A DNA stretch of 64,000 nucleotides from contig NC_079214.1 in assembly GCF_029633865.1 (NCBI RefSeq), forward strand, positions 23,816,373-23,880,372, given 5' to 3'. Of the stretch, positions 22,401 through 36,879 are shown one piece after another. The notes beneath the pieces are model-generated. The model did not search any database, was not told the origin of the DNA, and worked only from the letters and a program-made list of their open reading frames with translations. The position numbers and the translations under genes are program-made. The number at the start of each line of letters is the position of its first letter. Position 1 is the stretch's first letter. Source of the stretch: Lampris incognitus. Lineage: Eukaryota; Chordata; Actinopteri; Lampriformes; Lampridae.

Positions 22401-25400
22401 AGTGGCTAAACCAGCAAGGATAGGATGCATTGGCCTGTTCCTGTTCTCTTGGTTACCTTCCACTACACCAAATCAACAGTGCTAACAACCATATACACAA
22501 CTCACACATGTGCCGAGTTTGCAGCTCTCACTATTAGTGCTGTCCAATATCATCGAAGTACTGTGACACTTGATGCACTGGTTTAACAAATAAACAGGAG
22601 AGGTGGAAAGAAGGGCAGCATTGGGATACTTCCATCAGCCCGCTCTGAAGTCACAACTTTCCACACAATAGTTTGAGCTGGTTTTGTAGTCACACTGTTG
22701 TGCGGGGAGACTTGTCTGACGCTGTGCCACATCTTAAAAGGCCCTGTACTAAAAGGGATCAGCCTTGTGGCTCTGGCTTCAACTGAGCCAGAATGTAGTC
22801 ACACAGAGCATGAGTCATTTCGGGAGTTTTTACAGAGTTATTCGAATCCACTTGGTTTCTCTGATGGGACATTCAAGAGCAATTAAGTTATCTTTGTTGT
22901 CGTCAAGGAGATGATGGCTATTTGTGTTAATGGTGTGGTTAGGTTATGAGGCCAGCGGGATATGTTAGGGAGAGATGGAACTGGGTAATTTTTGGAGTGT
23001 CCGTGTGTTTGTTGGGGCTGTGTGTATATTTACATGAACATATTCAGTCATCTACATTGCCTTTTCTGTGACCTTTCTTCTTCTTCTTTTCTTTTTTTTT
23101 TTTGGATTTCCCCCCGTTTTTCTCCCCAGCTGTACCTGGTCAATTACCCCACTCTTCGGGGCCGTCCCAGACACTGCTTCACCCCCTCTGCCAATCCAGG
23201 GAGGGCCGCAGACTACCACATGCTTCCTCCAATACATGTGGAGTCAGCAGCCGCTTCTTTTCACCTGACAGTCAGGAGTTTCGCCAGGGCGACGTAGCGA
23301 GTGGGAGGATCACGCTATCCCCTCAGTTCCCCCTTCCTCCGAACAGGTGCCCCCGACTGACCAGAGGAGGCGCTAGTGTAGTGACCAGCACACATACCCA
23401 CATCCGGCTTCCCACCCGCAGACACGGCCAACTGTGTCTGTAGGGAGACCAGACCAAGCCAGAGGTAGCACGGGGATTCGAACCGGAGATCCCAGTGTTG
23501 GTAGGCAATGGAATAGACCACTAGGCTACCGGACGCCCTTCTGTAACCTTTCTTAGCAGTCTTCCTTGTAGTACAGTTATTAAGATGGCAGTTTTCACAT
23601 CTCTTTGGTCAGGGATGCGTATAAATCCAATTACTTCCTGCTACCTGAGCTTTTAATTGTTCAACTGTAAGGGCTGGACTATGTTCTGTCAATGCCATTT
23701 CTATCCTCATTCACATCAGAGATCATTTTCTACAAAGAAAAAAAGCAACTTGCAATGCATGGTTGTAAAACAAAAAATGGGAGGACTCATAAATATTATT
23801 GACATTACAAGCCTGTGGAAAAGGCAGATAAGTAAGGGAAATGAAAAAAACTTGAGTGTGGGAATTAGTAACAGATGATGCCAATCTAATATTCCATATC
23901 TAGGTTTCACCCAATCAGATCAGGTCTTCACTCTCAATACAGAATGTGGGTTTTATTCAGCCACCCTCATGCGGACTGATAAACAGTGAGAGGTTTTGCA
24001 TTATTGCTTTGTATTTAATATGGCATATAGAGTACAGTACACATGGGGTTGCTCCTAGTGGATTTACAGTCCTCCTTATTGAAGTGTGGCCAAAATGGAC
24101 AGTAAAGGAACTAATTGTGTGCAATCGTGTTTTCATTTTGAAACGCGTACAGCAATTTGGCTTTCTGCTCATCATTTAGGGCTTAATGCTAAAATCTAGC
24201 ATTAACTTTGAAATTCCTGGCTTTTAAGGAGCATTTAAGAGATTTAAGGCAACAGTGGGTCAGGGGGAAATCACAAAAAGAATCAGGTTTCCTCATAATA
24301 CACTGTGAGCCATGTGCAGAGCTGCACATAGTGTTGTGTCCCACAGTCATGCTTTGAAGCATCTACTTTATGACAACTGCTGGTCTTGCTTTATTATTTT
24401 GTCGATGTGATAAGCCTGTCAGAGCTCTTAAAAGCTCTTAAACCTTTAAAGAACAGAAAAATAGGCTAATTTAAGGAAGGACCAATACATTATGAAAGAG
24501 GTTGGATTAAGCACTATTTATACTTGGATAGCTGGTAGCTTCATTGATTCATTAGTACGTAGGCCTTAATTTGGCAGATTATTAACATGGTTCACAACAT
24601 GATTCAGTGCATTCTCTTCATAACCATAAACTTTAAAAAAATATATAATTTATTATTAATCCCTGTGGGGGAATTCTGCTCTGCATTTAACCCATCCTAG
24701 CTGTGTAGGTAGGAGCAATGGGCAGCCACCGTGCAGCACCCGGGGACCAACTCCAGTTCTTCTTTCCATTGCCTCGGTCAGGGGTACAGACAGGAGTATT
24801 AACCCTAATATGCATGTCTTTTTGATGGTGGGGGAAACCGGAGCACCCAGAGAAAACCCACTGCAGACACGGGGAGAACATGCAAATGCCACACAGAGGA
24901 CGACCTGAGATGACCCCCAAGGTTGCCCATCCCCGGGGTTCGAACCCAGGACCCTCTTGCTGTGAGGCGACAGCGCTAACCACTGGGCCACCACATAGCC
25001 ATAAACGTTGACCTCAAATTAAGAGTGGGGGGAGCTTACAAAACCAGAACTCATTGGAGCCTCCATGGTGGCCTTATGGTTCATTCTGAAATTAACCATC
25101 ATTGTATGTCATGCTCTACTGAAACACGTTTTGGTCTAGTTTAATTCACCTCAATATTTGTTAACCCATGAGTGACGACCCAAATGTGGGTTGTGAGATC
25201 ATTCTGACAGGGCTGTGGTATATACACAGCTAGCACTGGAGTGCCCACACACCACTGTGATAACCAATATCACCATAGGTGTGGGTAAGTTAGACAAAAA
25301 CAGCAATCTTCAGGATTGTAGCTTTAAGCTGTTGAAACCTGAGGTAACCTTTACTGAAATGCTTTTTTTTTAGGTTTGCAGAGTCAAAAAACTGTTATGA

Positions 25401-25514
25401 TAATATAGGCTAAAACTTCCAGGAATTTAGTGTTTCATTTCAGGTGTTATAACCCAGCAGTCATTGGGCGACAGGCGGGGAGACCCCTGGACAGGCCACC
25501 AGTCAATCACAGGG

Positions 25515-25563
<49 letters not shown>

Positions 25564-28500
25564 ACACACGCATTCACACCTAGGGACAATTTAGTATGGA
25601 CGATTCACCTGATCTACATGTCTTTGGACTGTGGGAGGAAACTGGAGCACCCGGAGGAAACCCACCGCAGACACAGGGAGAACATGCAAACCACACAGAG
25701 GACGGCCCGGGACAATCCCCAAGGTTGGACCACCCTGGGGCTCGAACCCAGGATATTCTTGTTGTGAGGCGACCGCACTAACCACTGTGCCCCCGTACCG
25801 CCCTGTTATATTAATATGTCATATTAAAACTAAATTAGACATGACATGCTTTCTTATATCCATCCATCCATTGTCTTCTTCTTCTTCTTTTGGCTTGCTC
25901 CCTGTTTTTCAGGGGTCGCCACAGCGGATAGTTTCCATCGGTACCCTGTGAGGGCACAGCACCAATGGCGGTCACTGTCAATCTGGGCCTCGACCAATCT
26001 GGTATGGTCTTGTCAATCCACATACTGATTTGGCAAAATTCTACATTGGATGCCCTTCCTGACACAACCACTAAACCTATAGATGGGAGCACAGGTAAAG
26101 CACTGCATGCCATCCCAGTATTCATGGACTTGCACCCATGGCCATCTATTGTCTATATCCGCTTAATCAATCCAGTCACTGGGCGTCCATCCCAGCTGAC
26201 GTCATCTTATGTTATGATACAAAATGTTTTTGAAAATGCTACTCCCATTAGTTGTGAAGAGATGTATTCACAGCGAGATGTATATAGGGTGTTGCTGCTG
26301 TGCTGTCTCACCTGAGTTTTGGCCCTCATAAACGGTGCACTGACATTGCAGAGCCTCTCATTCCTCAGCCTGTCTTCACTGTAGCACTCTATCTTAATGT
26401 CTGACTTGTCCTAGGAGGAGAATGAGAACGATTACACACTTACTGAGAGCTAAATATGTACATTTCATCACATTTTATCTTTCGGTTTAATTAACAACTT
26501 TCAAAATATTTGGGTGTTACATAGAGCACTATTTGTGGAAATACATAGATATCACAAACCACATCAATTATACCATGTAAAATATAAGGTAGGACAGGCG
26601 AAAAAAAAAATGCCCCAATTCTCCCTTCCACAGTGCAACAGTGTAAGATAAGTAATCAAAATGTAGATGCATCATTTAAAGTATAGTTTAACTATTTACA
26701 ACTTTATTAATATCCTTAAATAAAAAATACAGTGGGTGAGCATTTTTACCAAAGGGACATTCTCACCTCTTCTACCCTACCAAACGAAGCTGTACAGAAA
26801 ATTTTACACTGGAGGACATAATGCTGGCCATACCTTGACTATGAGGCTAGAAAAGCGTAGATTGGGTGTGTAGGTGATATTGAGACGAGCACCATAGGCG
26901 TTCTCTCCTTTGTTCTCCAGTCGGACATCTACTACCATTCTTCTCCTGTTCCCCTCTATTATCCGCTCAGATCCCTCTATCCCTCCATCTGTGGGGTGCC
27001 GGCAGAATGCAGTACGGGAGTGGATAACCTGCGCACAGAACTGACTGGGAAGTAAAGAGGGAGGAAAATTAAGAAAATAAAAGTGAGAGAAGAATTTTTG
27101 CCACAGTTGTTTTTTGTTAGCACGTGTTTGTGTTTGCATGTTTTTGCATGTATTTGTGTGTGGTGTGTGCGTGTGTGTGTATGCATATGTTTATGTCTGC
27201 GTATGTGCGTGTGTGTGCATGCATATGTCCATGTGCGTGTGTGTGTGCATGTGAGTATGTGTGCGTTTGCGCACTTGCATGCAAGGCCCGCATTCACATC
27301 AATTGCATGCGTTGATGAATGTGTACCTACTTTCGAGTCATCAAGTCGGTCATACTCTGCAGTGCTAGGTCTGGTATACAGCGGTCGTCCTCATCACAGC
27401 CATTCCAAAAGGGGAGCTAGGAAAAGACATAGAAAGATGTCATGACTTGAGATCCACAATGCAAGATCACTGTGGCTAGCTAGTGAAGTAAGAACAGTTT
27501 TGTGGCAGCAATTACATAGCTGTATTTTTCCCCAAAATGAATTTACGACTTGAAGAAATGTGGTAATAATTTGAAAACAAAGTGTAAAGTTGTCAATGCT
27601 CTCACCTCAGTTCTTACAACAGTGGGCCAGCTTTCATCAAGAACGGGCCCACTGTCAGAATCCTGCAGCCCCACTTGTACAGCAAACACTATAGGCCTTG
27701 CATAGTCCGGGGTTTCCTTTAATACAGCAAGACATTCAAGGGTCACTAACAACCACATGATTAAAAAAAACTTGTGTATAAGTTACAGAATCATTTTAGA
27801 TTAGTTTTGATGGTATTTAATTTTCCGATGACATTTACAGCCCTCTACAGTAACGTGGCCTAACCATCACATGGAAGTAGATGTGCTCGCAGGTCTCTTC
27901 TCCAGGTAGCAGGGTCAGGTTCTGAGGCTGCTGCTTGTCAAGGCTGTCCATTACGGCCCGTGGGTTGAAGCGTCGCTCAGCAATGGAGACATTGTATTTA
28001 ATCACTGGTGAACAACAGGAAGAGACAGAATAAGAATTTCTCATCTGGAATGGGGTTATGTTATCAGGATTAAAGTGTTTCTAAGATTGAATGACTTTAC
28101 AAAGGCAAAAATGGGAAAGTAATTTCCAGCCTGATGAAGAAGCGTGCCTTAATTATGTCATTATCATTGCTGGACAACACAATGATAGCTAGCAATATGT
28201 TAAATGTGTAACAAGCAATTACAAGAATCCAAACCTCTTTGGAAATGATGGATTTCCAAGCTACGCTATTTTTGAGGCTTATCATTTAATGGCGTGCAGA
28301 TTTGTAGCATGGGAATAGTTTATCAAGGCTGAGCTGATGCTTGCAATCTTTTTCACATGTTGACTAGTGAGGAAGAGAGCTTCTGTTTTCAGTGCTTCAT
28401 TCAAATATTGCACATGCTCTTAGTTATGGAGGTAAATTTATGATTAGGAAGGAAAACCAGATAGTGGATGAAATATGCAATGCTTCTCCCCTCTTATCGC

Positions 28501-31500
28501 CACATTAAAATATTAAAATCGCCTGATGCTTGGATGAAAGCTACACAGTATGATAAAAGTCTTGAGTTTGACTCTACAGTTTGAGTAACAAACGCTCTGT
28601 ACAGTAACACTTATTGTTAATCTAAGTGGTGATAAAATAATGAAAATGGCCACCAAGGACCTCAAAAAATGTTAACTTTTTTATATACCTGAAAGTTTCT
28701 AATCTTGTCTTTTTTGTTGAGGGAAAAAATAATTCAAGTTGCTAAATCTGGGCATGAATTACACCAAATTTACTGAAGCAGTAAAAAGGAGTTTCTTTTT
28801 ATACAACTGGGCAGCGCGAGCTCACAAACACCAGCACATCTGTCATGCATTACCAGCCAGACACGACAATGAGAGGAAAATTAAATAAATGGGTTATACT
28901 GTATACAACCCAGCAAGACAAGATAACTCCCTTTGTTCTTCCTCAGCTCTGTTTTGGCACGTCAAATAGATTTGATAAAGATGTTGGGGGGTCAAGGGGT
29001 TAACTAAGAACACGCTCACCTACGACCCTTCTTCCTCAAGTCCCATACACAGTGAAACTCAACCCTATGGTTCCATCTCTCAAAACAAATTGTGACCAGA
29101 GAAACATTGTGCTTGCATGTAGGTGGCCCATCATTGCCGGCACAAGTCCTTCAGCAGGTCACCAAATCTCCCTCCAGGGATACCATGAGCATGAGGAAGA
29201 GCCATGGATTGCCAGATTGATCTCTCATGTGGTTGGTCTCCTGATCAGTGGTCAGATTTTATGTGCACACCAGTGTTACTAACAAAGGAGCAACATTTTA
29301 CACTACTCACTATGTGGCTCAGATATTAGTGTGAATTTGAGTTAGCCTGCCATATCTGCATTATGTTTGGCAGCTGGACGGCAGTCTTAAGGCCAAAATC
29401 TCTCCTGAGTTTGTGAAGAATTGATTTCCTTTGGCGCAACACTGGGTGGAACGAGCCATCATCCTTTTCTCTGGAAAGACTCATGTGGATCAGTTTGACT
29501 GAGCCAGGAGCCAGCAGCCAGGACATGATGTGTGAATATCTCAGCCATTGTTTGAAGACAGCTGTGGTTCCCCCTATCATGTCTGCAGGTCCTAAATATA
29601 TGAAATCACAAGCCCAAGTCCAAGGTTTGGCAATATTAAGGGATATGATGTTTGACTGCTGTGAAGTTTAGCGTGACAGCAGTTTCAGCACTACTATTTT
29701 TTGTTAAGTAAATGTGACTGTGCACCATGAGAATTTCTTGATGCATGCTCAATAATCCAGGTAAGGAAATCCCAGAAAGTCTCCACTAAATGTTGTGTCC
29801 AGATGAACTGTTTCAACTGATTCAACTTTCTGGTACTATGAGAAAATGAAACGCATTTTTTTGTTGTTGTTGTGTGTGTGCTTATAATATGTGGACCCTT
29901 GCCAATTAACTACTGCTACTACTTTTGGCTGCTCCTGTTAGGGGTCACCACAGCGGATCATCCATTTCCATCTCTTCCTGTCCTCTGCATCTTACTCTGT
30001 CATGCCAACCACCTGCATGTCCTCCCTCACCACATCCACAAACCCCCTCTTTGGCCTCCCTCTTTTCCTCTTGCCTGGCAGCTTCATCTTCAGCATCCTT
30101 TTCCCAATATATCCAGCATCTCCCCTCCACACATGTCCAAACCATCTCAATCTTGCCTCTCTTGCTTTGTCTCCAAACTGTCCAACCTGAGCTGTCCTTC
30201 TAATATACTCATTCCTAATCCTGTCCTTCTTCATCAGTGCCAACGAAAATCTTAATAGCTTCAACTCTGCCACCTCCAGTTCCGCCTCCTGTCTTTTCAT
30301 CAGTGCCACCATCTCCAAACATATAACATAGCTGGTCTCACTACCATCTTGCAAACCTTCCCTTTCAATCCTGCTGGTACTCTTCTGTCGCAAATCCCTT
30401 GTCAATTAACATAACATTACATTTGAAAGCTCAGGTTAAATGGCTATTAACATACAGCTACATGCAACTCTTCCCTAAATACTCAATTGTATCACACGGG
30501 CAGGTATTTAAAAGCTGTTGGAACCAACTTTACAGGCACACAGGCATCCATGCTGAATTCCCCTCTCTTATAGATTATACTGAAATATTTTTTCCCAGTC
30601 TTGGGTTAGTACCAAAATTCAGCTAATACAGATAAATACCTGGAAAGAGCAGACAGCTTTAGACAACTGTAACACTTCTGTAGTAAAAAAGTGTCTTTTT
30701 CTGGCTTACCAACTTCCTGAGTAGGAGGAATGGCTGTCTTGAAAGTGACATTGAGGCAGACTATAGCCGACATACAGGTCACGTCTTTGCCTCCTCTTTG
30801 ACAGTCCTTCACAAAGATGTTAACCTTGCTGGGCTCAAACCTGATATTGGCGTTTATCCTGACAACACTGCGTGACCTGTAAAAAAATAAAACTGTTAAA
30901 GACCATGTCCACTGACTTTATTTTGTTTTCTGTTTCTGAACATGTCATTTTGTGTCATTTAAATTTTTACTGACATACATTTAATATTTTAAAGAGCCCC
31001 CCCTCTCCCCCACACATACACTCACACACACCTTTTACATGGATAAATTCAGCAAAAAACACATCCAACGGTGGATCGCATTCATTTTTTCCCCAATGTG
31101 ACTAAGACTTCCACATATGGTTGGATTTAAGGGTTTTGAAGGTTTTTTTTTTCTCCCAAAGATGGAGTCAAATGCTAAGCTCAAATCGTCCCAACTCTCA
31201 ATTGATATATCTTTTACACTGTGCGTGTGTGAGACGATACGAACCAAAGGAGAACAGCAGCACCTAGGGAACCAACTGCCAAGTCCACTAAACCATCCTC
31301 ATTCATGTCCATCCTCCCATGGATGCTACGGCCAAAGTACTGCAGACCAGGGGCCAAGTCTACTGCTGCTATCCTCTGAGAGAGAGACATAAAGAGGAAC
31401 AAAAAGAATTTGATGGAGGAGGATCAAAATGAAGACTGTCAGTTTATGATGTCTTCAAAAGATTCATCACCTAAAGCTGTTCTTGGTAGAGCTAAAAATA

Positions 31501-34500
31501 TAGAGGAAATAGTTCATCTTGACACAAAGGTACAGCATTTTGCTAAACTGCCAATTCGGTCAGATTGCCACAGCTGTAATCCAAAATGTAGTTGTCTGAC
31601 AAAGTACCATAAAAAAGTTTGTTTCCAATGGTTTTCATTCATACTGTCCCTTTTGATGCATACTGAGCAAATTATAATCCACAGTAAATGCTCATTATGT
31701 AGATGTAGTTCAATTAGGACAACTCATGTATTTGAAATATATATTTAGCTATGTCAAAATGGCAATATGACTTGATCTGCTGTACACAGATTGAATCTAG
31801 AGTTGCACTAAAACTATCAATGACACAGAGGACAATACCTCTTACAGTACATAAAGCAGATCCAAACAGGTGGTAGTTGGGGTGGAGGTGGGTGTGCGGC
31901 AATGAAGCAAACATAGCAGCAGCAGCATAGGCCAATGTAAGAAGCATAACTGGTTTCCTCCAGTTAAATAGCCCGCCCTTTCACATGGGTAATTGTGATT
32001 GGTGTATAGTTGATTTGTAATTTAATAAGGGGCTGAGGCCAACTAGATCAGTCAGCAAGAATTTTCTGAATGAACTTGCTCCATCCATAATGTCCAAGTT
32101 GGGGATGCCTTACTGACTGTAGAGGTGAATCAGTAAGTGAGTGCACCATTGAACTCATTATCAAATAGTGCATTTACCATATAAGCAAGTAACATACTTA
32201 AAAGTAAGTAAACCCTACACAAATTTAGTGAGATTGCTAACATCTACAGGTAAAAAAAAAAAAACCCCTAAAGGTTAAAAAGATGCCAGGCTGGTCTTGG
32301 TACTCTGTGATGTTAGCATAGCAGAATACACAGTTGCAGCGAGATTGGGGAAATCACAGATTTCAGCTTTAATGGTATGCAGTTCTTTTGGCATTGGGCA
32401 GCATTACCTGTTTATACTTGCGGAGTATTCTGTTGGACTGGCTGAAGAAGACGTAAATGGCTCCTTTGTGATCATCTTCCAATGGAGCTCCCACCACCAA
32501 GTCATTGAAGCCATCCCCATTGAGGTCAGGGACAGGAGCGAGTGAGGAACCAAACCGCGCATTCTGTCCGCCATTATGGATTTCCAATGCCCCCTCAAGG
32601 ATGAAGCGATTCTGTGGAGGGAGAAAAACTTTTTGTTTCAATTCAAATTGACCCATAATGCTTAGCTCATGGTATTATATGGCGAAAGGACATTGTTTAA
32701 ATGGGAGTTTCACCGCTAAAACTCTGCGTGTCCAGTAAGGGCTGGTGGTCTAGCTAGTCTTTTAAAATTGTAACTGCTTCAGTGCATTTAATTTTGTCAG
32801 ATAGACTGACATTCTCCAGTATGCATTGTGTGAGAGTTTCTCAGTGGTGGAAATTGGAAAATGAACACTTCAAGGAGTCCGGGTAGCGTAGCAGTCTATT
32901 CTGTTGCCTACCAACACGGGGATCGCCGGTTTGAAATCCCGTGTTACCTCCAGTTTGGACGGGCATCCCTACAGACAGAATTGGCCGTGTCTGCGGGTGG
33001 GAAGCCGGATGTAGGCATGTGTCCTGGTCACTGCACTAGCGCCTCTTCTGGTCGGTCAGGGCGCCTGTTCAGGTGGGAGTGGGGACAGGGGGGAATAGCA
33101 TGATTCTCCCATGTACTATGTCCCCCTGGCGAAACTCCTTACCGTCAGGTGAAAAGAAGCAGCTGGCGACTTCACATGTATTGGAGGAGGCATGTGGTAG
33201 TCTGCAGCCCTCCCCGTATCAGCAGAGGGGGTGGAGCTGAGATTGGGAGGGCTCGGAAGAGTGGGGTAAGAAAGGGGGGGGGGCAAAAGAAAATGAACAC
33301 TTCAGCTACTCTGCCTTAGAGTTCTTCCAACACCCACTGATACCAATGGATGGTGGAAGTAAGCCAGTTTGCTCTAGCAGGCTATGGCAATACAGACAAC
33401 ATTGACAAGTATTGTGTACGTTTTAGAGATGCAATCCCAATGAATCCATCCATCCATTATCTGAACCGCTTATCCTGCTCTCAGGGCCACGGGGATGCTG
33501 GAGCCTATCCCAGTAGTCATTGGGCGGCAGGCAGGGAGACACCCTGGACAGGCTGCCAGGCCATCACAGGGCCAACACACACACACACACACACATTCAT
33601 ACCTAGGGGCAATTTAGTATGACCGATTCACCTGACCTACATGTCGTTAGACTGTGGGAGGAAACCGGAGTTCCCGGAGGAAACTCACGCAGACACGGGG
33701 AGAACATGCAAACTCCACACAGAGGATGACCTGGGATGACCCCAAAGGTTGGACTACCCCGGGGCTCAAACCCAGAACCTTCTTGCTGTGAGGCGACCGT
33801 GCTAACCACTGCGCCACCGTGACGCCCCCATCCCAATGACTAATATATGGAAATGTTTTGTTTCTTTTGAGTGGAATGCTGACGATGGAGTGTGGAACAA
33901 AGATCGTTACACCATACCCTGTCTACTGGTAAGCGCTCATTACAGGCTCGTGAAGATCTTAGATGCTAGTTTCTGGTTCAGGGAGATAGCAGACCTCTTA
34001 AAAGGATGCCTGTTCATAAATTTTCATTATTTTAATGAATGTTTGTATCTACATGTCCCCTGTGTTCTCCCTTTGAATGCACACATGCAGGCTTAGCCTC
34101 ATTAAAAAGTCACGATCAAACAGAGCTAGTGTTGCACACAACATAGACACACTGCAAGACTCACAACAGCATTCAGCACAAAGAGTACACGCACAGGCAG
34201 ACACAATGATGTTTTCATTATGTACACACTCAGCACACAACTACTATGCATAAACAAAAACAAGATGTGCAGCCCAGATAGGCCTACCCTTTTGCAAACA
34301 AAAGCATATGCCAAAGGGATTTTGTAAAATAACTCATATGGACAAGGAAATGGACTGTTGGTCCAAGAATCTCCTGTGTCCTGTTCCGTGGGCAGATCTG
34401 TGCCCTCTGGCATGCCTCTGTCCTTCAGCCAAGGCACTGACCAGATCCCCAAATGACCTGCTATCCATCTATTTAGACAACCCGTAATGTCACACATCAG

Positions 34501-36827
34501 ATTTGTTATCTTAAACCTCCTTCCCTCCATCTGACTACGTTGTTTGTTATTCCAATTACAGTAACTCAAATCCAGTTTACAAGTCAACAAAACATGGATT
34601 TTTTTTTTACATGAAAAGGAGCAAAGACCAAGGAGCAACAAACAAGGCTTTTTGAAATTTTGTAATGAAACCAAAGCTAAGGCCTGGATAATTTTCTTTC
34701 TTTTTACTTAATCCCTTATTTGTGTGTGTTAAAACTTCAAAATGTTTTCAACAAATGTTTCATGTGCACGTTAGCCAAGAGGGATTTTTGTGTTTCTTGG
34801 AGTATTTAGGATGACAAAGCATTTCTTAGCTGCAGCAATGACCTTGCCACAGCTAAGCATGGAGAATATCAATGTCTTTTGAGTATGACATCTGCACATC
34901 TGGAAGGACTTTAAAGAAAAGGAACAGTTTTGTCAGTATTCAGATGAAACAGAACCGAATGTTTGAGCCCATCAGAAGTGATGCATGGCATTATTCCACT
35001 TGGTGTCCCAATACTCTTTATAACGTGGGGTGACGGTGGCTCAGGAGGTAGAGCAGGTCGACTGGTAACTGGAAAGTTGCCGCTTCAATCCTCGGCTCCT
35101 TGCAAAAATGTCGAGGTGAGACTTGGTGGCTCACCTTGTAGCGCATGTACCACGTAAGGCTGAGACTGCATTTCCTGTCTCTCTCGACTGTCGCTATTGA
35201 CTAAAAAAGGCAGAGAATGCCAAAAAAAACAAAAAAAAAAACAAAAATGTTGAGGTGTCCTTGAGCAAGACACTTACCTCTAACTGCTCCTGATATGCCG
35301 GTTTGCGCCTCGCATGGCTGACACCACCATCGGTGTATGAGTGTGTGTGTGCGTGAATGTGAGGCATTCATTGATTGCAAAGCGCTTTGAGTGGCTGTTG
35401 CAGCTGGAAAAGCGCTATATAAATGCAGTCTGTTTACCATTTACCAAGGTACGACATAGTCAGTAGATTAAGCATGAGATCGCTTGTTTTTTTTTCCAGC
35501 TGAATTTACAGAAAAGGGGGTTGATTTAGGGAAAAAGGCTCAACTCCACAGCTACCTGATGGCATTATGTTTGACAGAGAGGGGGAATGAGGGAGACAAT
35601 GGGGAGTCATTTTTTCAATTGGTCTTTTGAGCCATATTGTCTGCTGAGAGTCTATCACAGACCACAGCTGTAGAAGGAGAGCTCTTCAAATGGGGAAAGG
35701 AATTTTATCTTTGCTCGGGCCTCGGGTTCAGGGTTTGCTTAGCTTCAGGCTTGTCACTCTTTGAACTCCTAGATTCTGGTTAGAGCCCTGGAAACATACA
35801 CAACTACTTTACTTTGAACCGTATTATTGAGTTACCTCATATCAAGTGGGTCAATTTTCACTGTTTGTAGAGTTTTGTCTAGATAGCATTTGCAACATCT
35901 CGACTCGTTAATTTAACATGAGGCATGACTTATTCAGCATTAGATAAAATGAGGCATTTTCTGTGATGGCCATGCAGAATTAGAAGTATGGAACGTTGAA
36001 TGTACGAATGGAATGCATTTGAGAAATCTGCAAGTGTAATGTTGATAGTATACTGGCTGCAGATATTGTACACTACCAATAAGATGATGATAACAATGCC
36101 ACTTATTTTCCCTATTTAGACTAACAAATGGACCTGTGTGCTAAAATGTGTTCTGATGTGCTCCATCACTATATCAGAGTCTGTGCCCTGCAACTTTATA
36201 ACACTAAAATCATCAACATAACAATCTTAGAAAGTGTTGCTCTTTGAATTATTTGAATAAATTCCCCTTTCGTGTTTTATTATGACATGTCCCACTGGAT
36301 TTGAGGTTTTGCACCACTGAATCATTTCAAATGTAACGGTAGCATTGGTCCATTCTGAAGAATGAAGACAGTAAGAAAATGTTATAATCCCAGAGGAAGA
36401 GAGACCCGGTTGACTGACAGTTTATAATAACCAGGAAAACCAAAGATTTTCCTTCTGTTTAAAATTTTTTGCCTGCTTAATGACTCGCTGGAAATTAGTT
36501 TCAAAGGGGCAAATACTTTCCTGCTGACTTCATCATATGCATCTATTTTTGCCCGTACATTGACATTTGCAAGGTTTTCTCTTTCGATTTGTTTGAAGTC
36601 AAGTGTCTAGTGTGTGCTTGCATTGAGACAGTGTGTCGATTGTGGACTCGGAAAGAAGTGGTTTGGTTTGTGTAACGGTATGCAGGTTTTGTCTAGTGTT
36701 GGTCAGAACTCACTGGGAAAGTCTGGAGTTCTTGTGCAAGTGTTTTGACAGGTGTTGACCCAATTCATTGTATAAGCAGGTTACTTGGACAAAAGTGTGT
36801 GCATGTTTAATTTTCCAGTATGTGCGA

Positions 36828-36879
<52 letters not shown>

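Noticed and set aside
29992-30405. 137-aa minus ORF as a host gene
   Set aside because: It is the C-terminal end of a truncated RTE LINE with target duplications.
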